A stretch of 64,000 bases of DNA, taken from contig NZ_VTSX01000022.1 in NCBI RefSeq assembly GCF_008329705.1, forward strand, positions 1 to 64,000, written 5' to 3'. The translations under genes were made by a program, and so were the position numbers. The DNA is from Chryseobacterium sp. SN22 (GTDB taxonomy: Bacteria > Bacteroidota > Bacteroidia > Flavobacteriales > Weeksellaceae). Under the pieces are notes generated by a model, which had not been told where the DNA came from, searched no databases, and saw only the letters and a program-made list of their open reading frames with translations. Positions 35,029-44,024 of the stretch are shown here, piece after piece. Numbering within the stretch: position 1 is the first letter of the stretch; every line of letters begins with the position of its first letter.

Positions 35029-35619
35029 ATGAAAAAATCACAGGAAACCCGCCTCCATATTCTTCAGACCGCCTTTCAGCTGATTTACGGCAAAGGCTAC
35101 CAGACCACCAGTGTGGATGAAATCATTGCCGGAACCAAAGTCACCAAAGGGGCTTTCTATTATCATTTCAAAACAAAGGATGAAATGGGCCTTGCCATTC
35201 TTAATGAACTGCTGAAACCTACCTTTACCGCTCATTTTATTAAACCTCTGGAAAGTTCGGGAAATGCGCTGGAAAGTATTTATAATCTGCTCTATGCAAT
35301 TTTGATGGAGGATTCCTTTATGACGGTGGAAAACGGCTGTCCGGCCTCCAACTTTACCCAGGAAATGGCCCCCTGGAACATAGAATTCACCAGAACACTG
35401 AACGAACTCTCGAAAGATTGGGAACAGGCTATGGTCGATGCCATTGAAAAAAGCAGGGAGAAAGGGCTGATCAGAACCGAAGCAGAGGCTAAAGAAATTG
35501 CCGTCTTCGTATTGTCAGGCTACTGGGGCGTCAGGAACCTGGGAAAACTGGAAAATTCGAAGGAGGTATACAAGGTTTTCCTGAAAGGGCTAAGGTCTTA
35601 TTTTGACAACCTCAGCTAA
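35029..35619 (+). CDS. TetR-family transcriptional regulator
   Basis: About 196 residues from ATG 35029. The N-terminal HTH reads TTSVDEIIAGTKVTKGAFYYHF. The C-terminal ligand domain has ENGCPASNFTQEMA, a motif with a Cys seen in regulators of the YxaF/LmrA-like group. It is 65 bases upstream of a three-gene cassette and is followed by a palindrome overlapping the cassette promoter, so it probably represses that cassette. Confidence 0.88.
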   Translation: MKKSQETRLHILQTAFQLIYGKGYQTTSVDEIIAGTKVTKGAFYYHFKTKDEMGLAILNELLKPTFTAHFIKPLESSGNALESIYNLLYAILMEDSFMTVENGCPASNFTQEMAPWNIEFTRTLNELSKDWEQAMVDAIEKSREKGLIRTEAEAKEIAVFVLSGYWGVRNLGKLENSKEVYKVFLKGLRSYFDNLS

Positions 35620-35630
35620 TTTTTTACAAA

Positions 35631-35666
35631 AACATACCGATTAGTATGTTTTTTATTTTACCTTTG
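35631..35666 (+). promoter_or_regulatory. TetR operator candidate and promoter of the 4TM-DUF3817-rhodanese cassette
   Basis: AACATACCGATTAGTATGTT at 35631-35650 is an inverted repeat (AACATAC/GTATGTT). TACCTTTG at 35659-35666 matches the flavobacterial -7 box TAnnTTTG exactly. The palindrome covers the place of the -33 element, the classic layout for repression. The word ACCGAT also occurs before the regulator itself at 35015-35020. Confidence 0.6.
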
Positions 35667-35684
35667 CTGCATTGTTAAAACTTA

Positions 35685-36146
35685 ATGATGTATCAGACGC
35701 TGACCTTTTTACATTCCGTTTTCCGATGGCTGGTCCTTTTCAGCCTTGTCTACTCTATTTTCAGTGCATGGAAAGGCTATTCTGCCGGTAAGGAATTTTC
35801 TGACAGGGATAATTCCCTGCGGCACTGGACCGCAACCATTGCCCATATCCAGCTGGTATTGGGAATTACCTTATATTCCCAAAGTCCGCTGATAAAATAT
35901 TTCTGGAAAAATTTTAACCAGGCTAAAGCATCTTTCGAGCTTATCTTTTTCGGATTGATCCATATCGGCCTCATGCTGACGGCCATTGTCCTGATTACCA
36001 TCGGATCCTCAATAACCAAACGAAAAAAGAATGACGGGGAAAAGTTCAGAATGATGCTGGTATATTACAGCATCGCCCTGGTCATTATATTCCTGGCCAT
36101 TCCCTGGCCGTTTTCCCCGCTTGCCAACCGACCTTATTTTAGATAA
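35685..36146 (+). CDS. Four-helix membrane protein with conserved histidines
   Basis: A 153-residue inner membrane protein with four predicted helices. Histidines lie in or next to helices (FLHSVFRWLVL, RHWTATIAHIQLVLG, FGLIHIGLMLT), a pattern like small cytochrome-b-type haem proteins, but no family is certain. First gene of a cassette with DUF3817 and rhodanese genes; it stops one base before the next start. Confidence 0.75.
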   Translation: MMYQTLTFLHSVFRWLVLFSLVYSIFSAWKGYSAGKEFSDRDNSLRHWTATIAHIQLVLGITLYSQSPLIKYFWKNFNQAKASFELIFFGLIHIGLMLTAIVLITIGSSITKRKKNDGEKFRMMLVYYSIALVIIFLAIPWPFSPLANRPYFR

Positions 36147-36147
36147 T

Positions 36148-36450
36148 ATGATCCAATTATTAAGAACCAAAACCGGAAGGCTGAGAATAATAGCCATTCT
36201 TGAAGGCATTTCCCTGCTCATTCTGGTTTTTATTGCAGTCCCGTTGAAATACGCATTCCATGATCCTTCCTTGGTAAAAATGATGGGCCCGGTACATGGT
36301 TCATTATTCCTGCTGTTTTTATTCAATACCCTGAGCGTAGGTATCGAACAGGGATGGAAGTTTAAAGAAATAACCTGGAAAGTACTGCTGGCCTGTATGA
36401 TTCCGTTCGGTACCTTTTATATTGACTACAAAATCCTACGGAAGCTATGA
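36148..36450 (+). CDS. DUF3817 family membrane protein
   Basis: About 100 residues from ATG 36148, the start that follows the upstream stop directly. Three predicted helices; the motifs RIIAILEGISLLILVF and KMMGPVHGSLFLLFL match the DUF3817 (YdzA-like) family. Function unknown. Its stop overlaps the rhodanese start (ATGA). Confidence 0.85.
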   Translation: MIQLLRTKTGRLRIIAILEGISLLILVFIAVPLKYAFHDPSLVKMMGPVHGSLFLLFLFNTLSVGIEQGWKFKEITWKVLLACMIPFGTFYIDYKILRKL

Positions 36451-36815
36451 AAAACCTGATCCTGTTCTTCGGATTTATTCTCGCTGTGTATATGGCGTAC
36501 AGAATCTATAAATACCAAACGCTGGATGACGGACTCGAACATCTGGTTCAAAACGGAGCGATCATCCTTGACGTCAGAACCGAAAGTGAGTATAAAACCG
36601 GCCATATTCCCGGATCAAAAAATATTTCGCTGGGTACCATCAGGGAAAGATATACCGAACTTGACAAATCCAAAACCTACATCACGGTATGTTCCCACGG
36701 GTTGAGAAGTGTAAAGGCAGAACATATTTTAAAGGAGAGAGGATTTAAGAATGTTTATAACGGCGGTGCCTGGATCGACCTGCAAAACAGCCTTGATCTG
36801 AATGGACTGCGTTGA
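36447..36815 (+). CDS. Membrane-anchored rhodanese-like protein
   Basis: A 122-residue protein with one N-terminal membrane helix (3-20) and a single rhodanese domain. The active-site Cys82 lies in VCSHGLRS; the CSHGLRS loop is of the single-domain sulfurtransferase type. It may carry persulfide sulfur. Translation is coupled to DUF3817 by a 4-base overlap. Confidence 0.9.
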   Translation: MKNLILFFGFILAVYMAYRIYKYQTLDDGLEHLVQNGAIILDVRTESEYKTGHIPGSKNISLGTIRERYTELDKSKTYITVCSHGLRSVKAEHILKERGFKNVYNGGAWIDLQNSLDLNGLR

Positions 36816-36856
36816 AAGCAAAATCCCATACCGGTTTATTTAATACTTTAAAATGA

Positions 36857-36879
36857 ATCCCCGGCGTAAAGCTGGGGAT
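36857..36879 (+). terminator. Terminator of the rhodanese cassette
   Basis: ATCCCCGGC, loop GTAAA, GCTGGGGAT, then ATTTTATT; 41 bases after the stop. Confidence 0.8.
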
Positions 36880-36994
36880 ATTTTATTGTACAGTAGCCTG
36901 GCTGAATTAAAAAGGCATTTCTTTACGTCTCGTCATTCCTTACCAACCAGAATTATATAGTTGCTGAACATCAATCTGATTTAGGTATCATTTT

Positions 36995-37423
36995 TTAATC
37001 AACAACTATTTTGTAATATCCCTCATCAGAAGACCAGGTTATGTTTTCTATAGTCAGGTTGTCAATTTTATAACCCGTGCAATCGCCGGTCAATGGACTG
37101 GATGATATTTTAAAATTAAACGTCCTGACGGGATCCGTATTCAAATAAACATTATAATTCCGTGTACCGTCAAATAAGCCTGCATTTTTTAATACAGCTT
37201 TTTTATCATCACGGATTTCTACATCAATCCCTGCAAAATTTCCGTTTCCGTTATCCTGTTGTACGATGATTTTTGTTTTGCTAAGGATGCCGTTCTGAAT
37301 CAGATTTTCACCCGAAGCGTTTACAAATTCAAAAACGGTGGGTTCCGGCGCCTTATAACAATCGTCTTTGCAGTTTTGGACAGCGAGTGCACTTGCCAGT
37401 ATGAGAATAAGTGGTTTTTTCAT
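36995..37423 (-). CDS. Hypothetical lipoprotein
   Basis: A 142-residue protein with a short signal and lipobox AVQNC, Cys18. The mature start is Cys-rich (CKDDCYKAPEP), and the rest looks like a beta-sandwich (FEFVNASGENLIQNG, DVEIRDDKKAVL). No family recognised. It is convergent with the rhodanese cassette. Confidence 0.75.
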   Translation of the reverse strand: MKKPLILILASALAVQNCKDDCYKAPEPTVFEFVNASGENLIQNGILSKTKIIVQQDNGNGNFAGIDVEIRDDKKAVLKNAGLFDGTRNYNVYLNTDPVRTFNFKISSSPLTGDCTGYKIDNLTIENITWSSDEGYYKIVVD

Positions 37424-37541
37424 AAAATGAATTTATTATACTTGCATATAAAATCTAAAAATAGTGAAATAATTTTAGAATGCCCCTGGAAAGGCTTTTA
37501 ACTGGTGGACTTTTTCTGTTTAACTTCTTTTCAGAGCTGAT

Positions 37542-38444
37542 TTAATTCGTTTCGCGGAACTGAACAGGGGTAAGCTGTACCCTTTTTTTGAAGAAATTAT
37601 TAAAATGTGTTGCTTCTCTGAAGCGCAGTGAATATGCAATTTCTGAAACGTTCCATCCCGTATGTTTCAGTAAAATTTTTGCTTCCTGCAACAGGCGGCC
37701 GGCAATAATTTCGGAAGTTGTTTTTCCCGTAATCTCTTTTACCGCCCTGTTGAGATGGTTAACATGAACGGAAAGCTGACCGGCAAATTCCGAAGGCGAA
37801 CGGAAGTTGACCCGCTGTTCTGCATCCTCAACCGGAAACTGGCGTTCCAGGAGCTCTAAAAACAGATAGGTAATCCGCTGGGAAGCATTTGCTTTTTGTT
37901 TTTCGGCTTTTGAAGCCGGATGCATTTTCAGCGTATAGTGCAGCAGTTCGAATACCAGGTTTCGGAGCAGGTCATATTTGTGCGCATAATCGGAAACCAT
38001 TTCAGCCTGCATTTTCCTGAAAACAGCGGTTACTTCTTCCAGCTGTTCATCGGTCAGTTCAAAAACAGGGATCACATCAGGCTGAAATACTTCATATTCG
38101 TTGAGATTGCCGAAATGATGAAAAAATGCAGGCGTGAATACACAGAAAATCCCGGATTTATAATCGTCAATCCATTCAAATTTATATGGAATCTGGGGAT
38201 TGGTAAAAAATAATGCCTGCTTTTGGATCTCAATAACCTTATCTGCATAATGAATCCGGTTTCTCCCGATAATCAGGGTAATCTTAAAATAATCTTTCCG
38301 GCTGTAAACCACAGGCTGATGTTTTTTGCCCATGTATTCATCCACCGTAAAAACATTGAAATGCCCAACTCCGTTCCGGATATTTTCCGGAACCCGGTTA
38401 AATTTTGACTGATAAAATTCTTCCAGTGACTGCATTTTTTCCAT
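37542..38444 (-). CDS. AraC-family transcriptional regulator
   Basis: A 300-residue regulator with an N-terminal cupin-like sensor domain and a C-terminal AraC DNA-binding domain (FAGQLSVHVNHLNRAVKEIT, SEIAYSLRFREATHFNNFFKK). ATG 38435 (MQSLEEF) is an alternative start. It lies downstream of an SDR gene on the same strand but behind a strong terminator, so it probably has its own promoter and may control that gene. Confidence 0.9.
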   Translation of the reverse strand: MEKMQSLEEFYQSKFNRVPENIRNGVGHFNVFTVDEYMGKKHQPVVYSRKDYFKITLIIGRNRIHYADKVIEIQKQALFFTNPQIPYKFEWIDDYKSGIFCVFTPAFFHHFGNLNEYEVFQPDVIPVFELTDEQLEEVTAVFRKMQAEMVSDYAHKYDLLRNLVFELLHYTLKMHPASKAEKQKANASQRITYLFLELLERQFPVEDAEQRVNFRSPSEFAGQLSVHVNHLNRAVKEITGKTTSEIIAGRLLQEAKILLKHTGWNVSEIAYSLRFREATHFNNFFKKRVQLTPVQFRETN

Positions 38445-38464
38445 CTGGTAAATTTACAAAAATC

Positions 38465-38513
38465 AAACAAAAGAAGGTGTTGGGATTAAATTAGGCAACA
38501 CCTTCTTTTGTTT
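38465..38513 (-). terminator. Terminator of the SDR gene at 38519
   Basis: An 18-base-pair perfect stem (arm AAACAAAAGAAGGTGTTG) with a 13-base loop, directly after the SDR stop and before the AraC gene. Confidence 0.85.
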
Positions 38514-38518
38514 ACATT

Positions 38519-39358
38519 TTAATTAAAATCAGTAGAAAAGGAAATATCTTTATTGCTTTCCAGTTCTTCTGAAAGCACCCTGATTTTTTCCGTAGCCCGA
38601 TAATAGGCATCGCTACCGAGGTACAGACGGACCGGAGGATCCTGATGTTCTGCCAGATCGATAAAAACCTGAGCCAGCTTCTCAGGATTGCCAAGCTGCG
38701 TTCCGTTCATCGTTGCATATTTCCCATGCGAGGCACGGATGGCCTGGTACCCGTCGATTTTATTTTCTGCAAAAACAAGGGAGCTGTCTTCCAGGAACTC
38801 AGTGCGGAAAGCTCCCGGAGCTACCACCGTTACTTTGATTCCCAGCTCTTTTACATCTTCTGCCATAACTTCGGAAAGCCCGGTCACCGCATACTTTGTA
38901 GATGCATACATGGCCCAGCCGGTGGCCGCAGCAAATCCTGCTATTGAGGAAATATTAATAATGTTTCCCGATTTTTGCGCCCTGAAATAAGGCATTACGG
39001 ACTGCATGGTTCTGATTACGGCAAATACATTAATATCAAAACTGTCTTTTATTTCCTGCTGGCTCAGTTCTTCCACCGCACCACCGATTCCATAGCCCGC
39101 ATTGTTTACCAGGACATCGATTTTCCCAAAGTGGGCAACCGTTTTGCCCACCGCTTCGTTAATGGATTTTTCACTCGTTAAATCAACTTCTAAAGGCAGG
39201 AACACCTTTTCATCAAAAATTCCTGCTGCATCTGCCAGAGTCTGAGACTTTCTGCTGGTTGCTGCGACATGATATCCGCTAGCGATGAGTTTTTTCACCA
39301 ACGAAAGCCCCAATCCTTTGGAAGCACCCGTTACCAGCCATACTTTTTTTGTATTCAT
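38519..39358 (-). CDS. Short-chain dehydrogenase/reductase
   Basis: About 279 residues from ATG 39358 (MNTKKVWLVTGASKGLG). TGASKGLG is the NAD(P)-binding motif, NNAGYG follows, and the catalytic Tyr and Lys are in YASTKYAV. The family is the large SDR group often annotated as oxidoreductase; substrate unknown. It pairs with the AraC regulator at 37542. Confidence 0.9.
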   Translation of the reverse strand: MNTKKVWLVTGASKGLGLSLVKKLIASGYHVAATSRKSQTLADAAGIFDEKVFLPLEVDLTSEKSINEAVGKTVAHFGKIDVLVNNAGYGIGGAVEELSQQEIKDSFDINVFAVIRTMQSVMPYFRAQKSGNIINISSIAGFAAATGWAMYASTKYAVTGLSEVMAEDVKELGIKVTVVAPGAFRTEFLEDSSLVFAENKIDGYQAIRASHGKYATMNGTQLGNPEKLAQVFIDLAEHQDPPVRLYLGSDAYYRATEKIRVLSEELESNKDISFSTDFN

Positions 39359-39776
39359 ATTTTTAAATTTATTAGAATACAAAGCTACTATGATACCCGG
39401 TCCTGCTTCTAACGAAATAGAAACAATAGCTTACAAAAAACAAACATTTTTTAATCCGACTGCTTTAAACTTCCAGCAAACCCTGTCGTTGCAAAAATTC
39501 AGTACCGAATGTGGAATGGTATTATCGCATGAATTAATTTAACGTGAATTCGACCATACTTACCTAACTTCAGTTGGTTAGTCAGGTAAAAAAGTAAAAA
39601 TCAAATTTTTAAGTGGGATTAAATAAAATGACTCGTTGATAGAATGACCAGTGATTTCATTTGATATTCAATCCTTTCATCTTACTATCGGCAAAGGAAC
39701 TTCCGGCATCAGCTTCCCTTTTTCCGCCTGTTACTGGATTTCTGTTTCAGGTTCACGTTAATTCAAGTTTTACAAT
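39359..39776. other. Spacer between SDR and esterase genes
   Basis: No gene. It holds an inverted repeat around 39560-39589 (TTACCT ... AGGTAA, with an inner CTAAC-8-GTTAG), about 200 bases before the SDR start, which could be a regulator site. Confidence 0.45.
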
Positions 39777-40907
39777 TTAACGGAAAATCTTCTGCGCAAA
39801 CTGGTACAGGCAGCGTCTCCAGGTGAGCCATTCGTGATAGGTTCCGGGTGATTCATAAGGAACATAAGGGTAATGGTTTTCGTTAAGATAAGTGGTGAGG
39901 GTCTTGTTGAAATCCTGAAACCGCCGGCTTTCTTTGGTTCCGATGCCGATGAATACAAACGGTTTCCGTTCTGCTTTCAGCAGATTACTTACCGGAAGTT
40001 CTTTGAAGGGCTGCGTTGCCGTTCCTTCGTAGATCACCGGACTGAAAGCGCCGACGGCTGAAAATAATTCCGGATGCTGCGTACCGATGAGCATGGCCTG
40101 GTAGCTTCCTCTTGAAAGTCCGGCAACTGCTCTTTTGCCGTTGGTTTTATATTTCTTTTCGATAAAGGGAATCAGCTCCCGAACCATGATCCGGTCTATA
40201 TTTTGTGAGGAACGCACCGTCCTCGGGTAATCGTCCGGCTGTTTTTGCTCTTCCGGGTCCAGGGCGACGCCGTAATCCATCACCACGATCATCTCCGTGG
40301 CTTTTTTCTCCGCAAAAAGATTATCGAGGATCGCAGCCAGATGTCCCTGCTTTTCCCAGCCGGTAATATCCTCACCGGTTCCGTGATAGAGATATAAGAC
40401 CGGGAATTTCCCGGTTCCATAGCCTGGCGGAAGATAGATTTTAAAATTCCGCCGGCCTTTGGTAACAGCCGAAAAAAGACTGTCATTGATGATCCGTCCA
40501 TGGTTTACCTTTTTCTTAAAGAAGAAGTCTTCGCCGGAATCTATTTCAATCCCGCTGGTGGGCTGGCCATAGCCGAAATACAGTTCCGTATTGGGATCAT
40601 TGGTCCGCTTACCATCCACGTTGAACCAATAATAGTGAAAACCGATCTCCAGCGGTGAAGTGGAAACCTTCCAGAAGCCCTCTTTATCTTTAGTGGTTGT
40701 CGATTTTATATTCTGCATCCCGTCCCCGCCTTCAAGGATTACGGATTTTGCATCCGGAAAACAGACTTTAAATTCCGCCTTTCTTTCAGCATCCACTTTC
40801 GGAAACCCCTTTCCTTCTTTTGCAGTGACCGACGTTTCAAAGTTTTGTGAAAAGATCATCGATGAACAGAATATAAAAGCAGCTGATAATATGGTAATTT
40901 TTTGCAT
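39777..40907 (-). CDS. Secreted esterase with N-terminal E-set domain (CE1-like)
   Basis: A 376-residue protein with a signal peptide ending at IFSQ (21). Residues about 35-125 form an immunoglobulin-like domain (FPDAKSVILEGG, GFHYYWFNVDG) as in glycogen-branching and CE1 enzymes. The catalytic domain of the esterase D type follows, with nucleophile Ser in AGLSRGSYQAM and the His in TYHEWLTWR. It may cleave feruloyl, acetyl or siderophore esters. It is divergent from a TonB-dependent receptor. Confidence 0.88.
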   Translation of the reverse strand: MQKITILSAAFIFCSSMIFSQNFETSVTAKEGKGFPKVDAERKAEFKVCFPDAKSVILEGGDGMQNIKSTTTKDKEGFWKVSTSPLEIGFHYYWFNVDGKRTNDPNTELYFGYGQPTSGIEIDSGEDFFFKKKVNHGRIINDSLFSAVTKGRRNFKIYLPPGYGTGKFPVLYLYHGTGEDITGWEKQGHLAAILDNLFAEKKATEMIVVMDYGVALDPEEQKQPDDYPRTVRSSQNIDRIMVRELIPFIEKKYKTNGKRAVAGLSRGSYQAMLIGTQHPELFSAVGAFSPVIYEGTATQPFKELPVSNLLKAERKPFVFIGIGTKESRRFQDFNKTLTTYLNENHYPYVPYESPGTYHEWLTWRRCLYQFAQKIFR

Positions 40908-41190
40908 TGATTTTAATTTGGAAGCTTAAATAACGGGTAATTTAAGAATTCTTTTGCTAGTATAAGAAAAACAAAATTGGCAAGTTAATAATCTCTTCAC
41001 TGTAAACGACTTCCCTGCCATTCTTCCTGGATGAATCTTTCTGCTACGGGGTTTATTTTTTTAAGCGGCATTTTATTTTGTATCTTGTTTAAAAATAAAC
41101 AGAATACCTCTATCCCTTTCATAAAGATCATCGGACGCTTTCAGATCGGATGAACATGACAACTCAGGTATTTTATTTTTCATTTAAATC

Positions 41191-43773
41191 ATGGCTAAAT
41201 CTTTATATCTCCTTTTATGTTGTTCGGCAGCTTCGGCAACGATGCTCGTGAATGCACAAAACAGGCCTGCAGTCGGGAAAATGAAAATCAGTGACAGCTT
41301 ACGGATCCACTACGTAGAAGAAGTGGTGGTCTCCGCTTCAAGGACCGCCGAAAGTATTCTTAAAACACCGGTAACCATAGAGTCCCTGAATCCTTCCTTT
41401 TTCCGGAATACCGCCACACCCTCCTTTTTCGACGGACTGGAAAACGCTAAAGGTGTACAGATGCTGACGCCAAGCTTAGGCTTTAAAATCATCAATACCC
41501 GCGGCTTTGCCAATACCACCAATGTAAGATTCAGCCAGCTGGTGGATGGTTCAGATAATCAGGCACCGCATATCGGAGCGCCGATCGGCAATGCTTTAGG
41601 CCCGGGTGACCTGGATATCGAACGGGTTGAAATCATTCCCGGAACTTCGTCGGCCCTGTATGGGTTGAATGCCATCAACGGCCTGGCTAATTTCATTACA
41701 AAAAATCCGTTTACGGCAACCGGCATTTTATTCCAGCAGAAAACAGGGGTCAATCATGTCGGGGAAACCGGAAGTAAGGCCACCCTGTTCACGGAGTACA
41801 GTTTCCGGGTTGCTAAAAAGCTTTCAGACCGGTTTGCTTTTAAACTCAACGGAACTTTTACCAAAGGAACCGACTGGAAAGCTAATAATATGGATGACCT
41901 TAACCCCACCGCAAACCTGGCCCTGGGCATTGCCGGCGGCATCAACAATCCTGCTTATGATCCCGTAAACGGATACGGCAACGAATCGTCCAACCGACGC
42001 ACACTGACCCTTAACGGGAAACGCTATGTGGTAGCCCGGACCGGGTATAATGAATCGGAGCTTACCGATTATAACATTCAGAATCTCAAAGCAGACCTCG
42101 GATTATCTTATCGTTTTAATCCCCAGACAACAATGACGTATACCTACCGTTTTGCCGATCTGGACAATGTGTACCAACGGGCCAACCGTTTTGCACTGAA
42201 AGACTATATTCTGCAGCAGCATGCAGTAGACTTTAAAAATGATTTTCTCCTGTTCAAAGCTTTTGTCACGGCTGAAAATACCGGTCAATCCTACAATCTG
42301 AGATCGGCCGCTGAAAATCTGGATCGCAGGTTTAAAAGCGATGACCAATGGTATGCCGATTACACAACGGCCTTTAACAATGCTTTCGCTGCGTCCGGAT
42401 CAGATGTAATCAAAGCACTTAATCAGGCGCGTACCCTGGCCGATATGGGAAGGCTGCAACCCGGAACCGCTGAGTTTAAAAATGTTTTGAAACAACTCGC
42501 CGATATCAACAACTGGGACCAGGGCGCAGCCCTGCGGGTCAGGGACAAACTGGTGCACGCTGAAGTGCAGTCTGACCTGTCGAAGCTGTTGGGAAGTCGA
42601 TTCAAAGAGGTTACAGGCGTGGATCTGCTTGCCGGATTGGATTACCAGTCCTATATCATTCAGCCGGACGGTAATTACTTCGTCAATCCTGCTTCCGGTA
42701 GAACGTCTGATACATTCAGCTATGGCAAAACAGGGGGCTTTCTGCAGGCCGGTAAAGATCTGTTTGACGGACTTTTAAAGGTTTCCGCTACGATCAGGAT
42801 CGATAAGAACGATTATTTTGAGATGAAGTACAATCCCCGTCTCACGGCTGTACTGTCGCCCTTCATCAATCAGAGTCTGAGGATGTCTTTCCAGAGCGGC
42901 TCCCGGTTCCCGAGTATTTTTGAGGCTTTTTCCAATGTCAACAGCGGCGGTGTCAAAAGGATTGGCGGCTTAAAAATAATGTCCGACGGTGTTTTTGAAA
43001 ATGCTTACCTGCGAAGCTCCATCGACCGTTTCCAGGCGGCCGTCACGGCGGACTTCAACAATGGGATGACCGTGGCGGAAGCTATAGAGAAGGAAAAAGT
43101 ACTGCTTGTAAAAAATTATTATACGTATCTCAAACCGGAACACATTACCTCTTTTGAAGCGGGGTACAAAGCTTTTTTCCTGAAAAAAGCCCTACAGCTG
43201 GATGCCGATTTCTATTTTAACCGGTACAATGATTTTATAGCGCAGGTAGAAATGAATGTGCCCAATACGACCGTGCAGGAGCAGATTCCTGCTTTTTTAA
43301 ACAACAGGAGCCAGCAGAGCCGGTACCGGATGTATACCAATTCCCGGAGTGTGGTTTATAATTTCGGCGGCAGCATCGGGGCCAGCTATTTCCTGGGCCA
43401 ACATTACCAGATAGCCGGAAACGTATCGTATGCCAAATTAAGCCGGACCGATTATAATGACGGCTTTGAAGACGGCTTTAACACCCCGGAGTGGATCGCT
43501 AATTTTTCCTTCGGCGGAACTCAGGTTTTTGACCGTCTGGGATTCAATATGACTTACAGGAGACAAAGCGGTTTCTACTGGCGCTCATTTTTAGTGAACG
43601 GAGAAGTTGCCGCCTACGGAACCGTCGATGCCCAGGTGAATTATGATTTTTTCAGAGAGAAACTGACGGTAAAGGTCGGAGCGACCAATCTGCTGAACAG
43701 GCCGTATTATTCTTTTTTAGGAGGACCAAGTATAGGCGGCCTGTATTATACGACATTTACGTATAGCCTGTAA
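41191..43773 (+). CDS. TonB-dependent outer membrane receptor
   Basis: An 860-residue receptor with a signal peptide ending in VNAQ (23), a TonB-box-like VEEVVVSAS at 42-50, and a plug domain (TRGFANTTNVRFSQLVDG, SALYGLNAINGLANFITK). It is not of the SusC type and has no SusD partner. The C-terminus ends GGLYYTTFTYSL, with Leu in place of the usual aromatic residue. Substrate unknown; the divergent esterase may process it. Confidence 0.9.
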   Translation: MAKSLYLLLCCSAASATMLVNAQNRPAVGKMKISDSLRIHYVEEVVVSASRTAESILKTPVTIESLNPSFFRNTATPSFFDGLENAKGVQMLTPSLGFKIINTRGFANTTNVRFSQLVDGSDNQAPHIGAPIGNALGPGDLDIERVEIIPGTSSALYGLNAINGLANFITKNPFTATGILFQQKTGVNHVGETGSKATLFTEYSFRVAKKLSDRFAFKLNGTFTKGTDWKANNMDDLNPTANLALGIAGGINNPAYDPVNGYGNESSNRRTLTLNGKRYVVARTGYNESELTDYNIQNLKADLGLSYRFNPQTTMTYTYRFADLDNVYQRANRFALKDYILQQHAVDFKNDFLLFKAFVTAENTGQSYNLRSAAENLDRRFKSDDQWYADYTTAFNNAFAASGSDVIKALNQARTLADMGRLQPGTAEFKNVLKQLADINNWDQGAALRVRDKLVHAEVQSDLSKLLGSRFKEVTGVDLLAGLDYQSYIIQPDGNYFVNPASGRTSDTFSYGKTGGFLQAGKDLFDGLLKVSATIRIDKNDYFEMKYNPRLTAVLSPFINQSLRMSFQSGSRFPSIFEAFSNVNSGGVKRIGGLKIMSDGVFENAYLRSSIDRFQAAVTADFNNGMTVAEAIEKEKVLLVKNYYTYLKPEHITSFEAGYKAFFLKKALQLDADFYFNRYNDFIAQVEMNVPNTTVQEQIPAFLNNRSQQSRYRMYTNSRSVVYNFGGSIGASYFLGQHYQIAGNVSYAKLSRTDYNDGFEDGFNTPEWIANFSFGGTQVFDRLGFNMTYRRQSGFYWRSFLVNGEVAAYGTVDAQVNYDFFREKLTVKVGATNLLNRPYYSFLGGPSIGGLYYTTFTYSL

Positions 43774-44024
43774 CCTGCAAGCGTTTAAACAAAAAACTCA
43801 AACTTAATTCTTAGGGTGTTTTATTTTGATATAAACCCGATGATCTTCATTTAAACTTTAATTATTAATCAAGAAAATAATTCAATGCTTAAGCCCGCCG
43901 GCTGTAATATTAACTAAGAAAAACATCCAGCCTCCAGCTTCCCTCTTCTAGCCCTCTGAACCGGTGCACTTGAGATTTTAAGTATTTACTTTCCGTGGCT
44001 TCCAAAGAGTATACTGAATATCAT

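Noticed and set aside
38688-38990. 100-codon frames opposite the SDR gene
   Set aside because: Shadows of the SDR reading frame.
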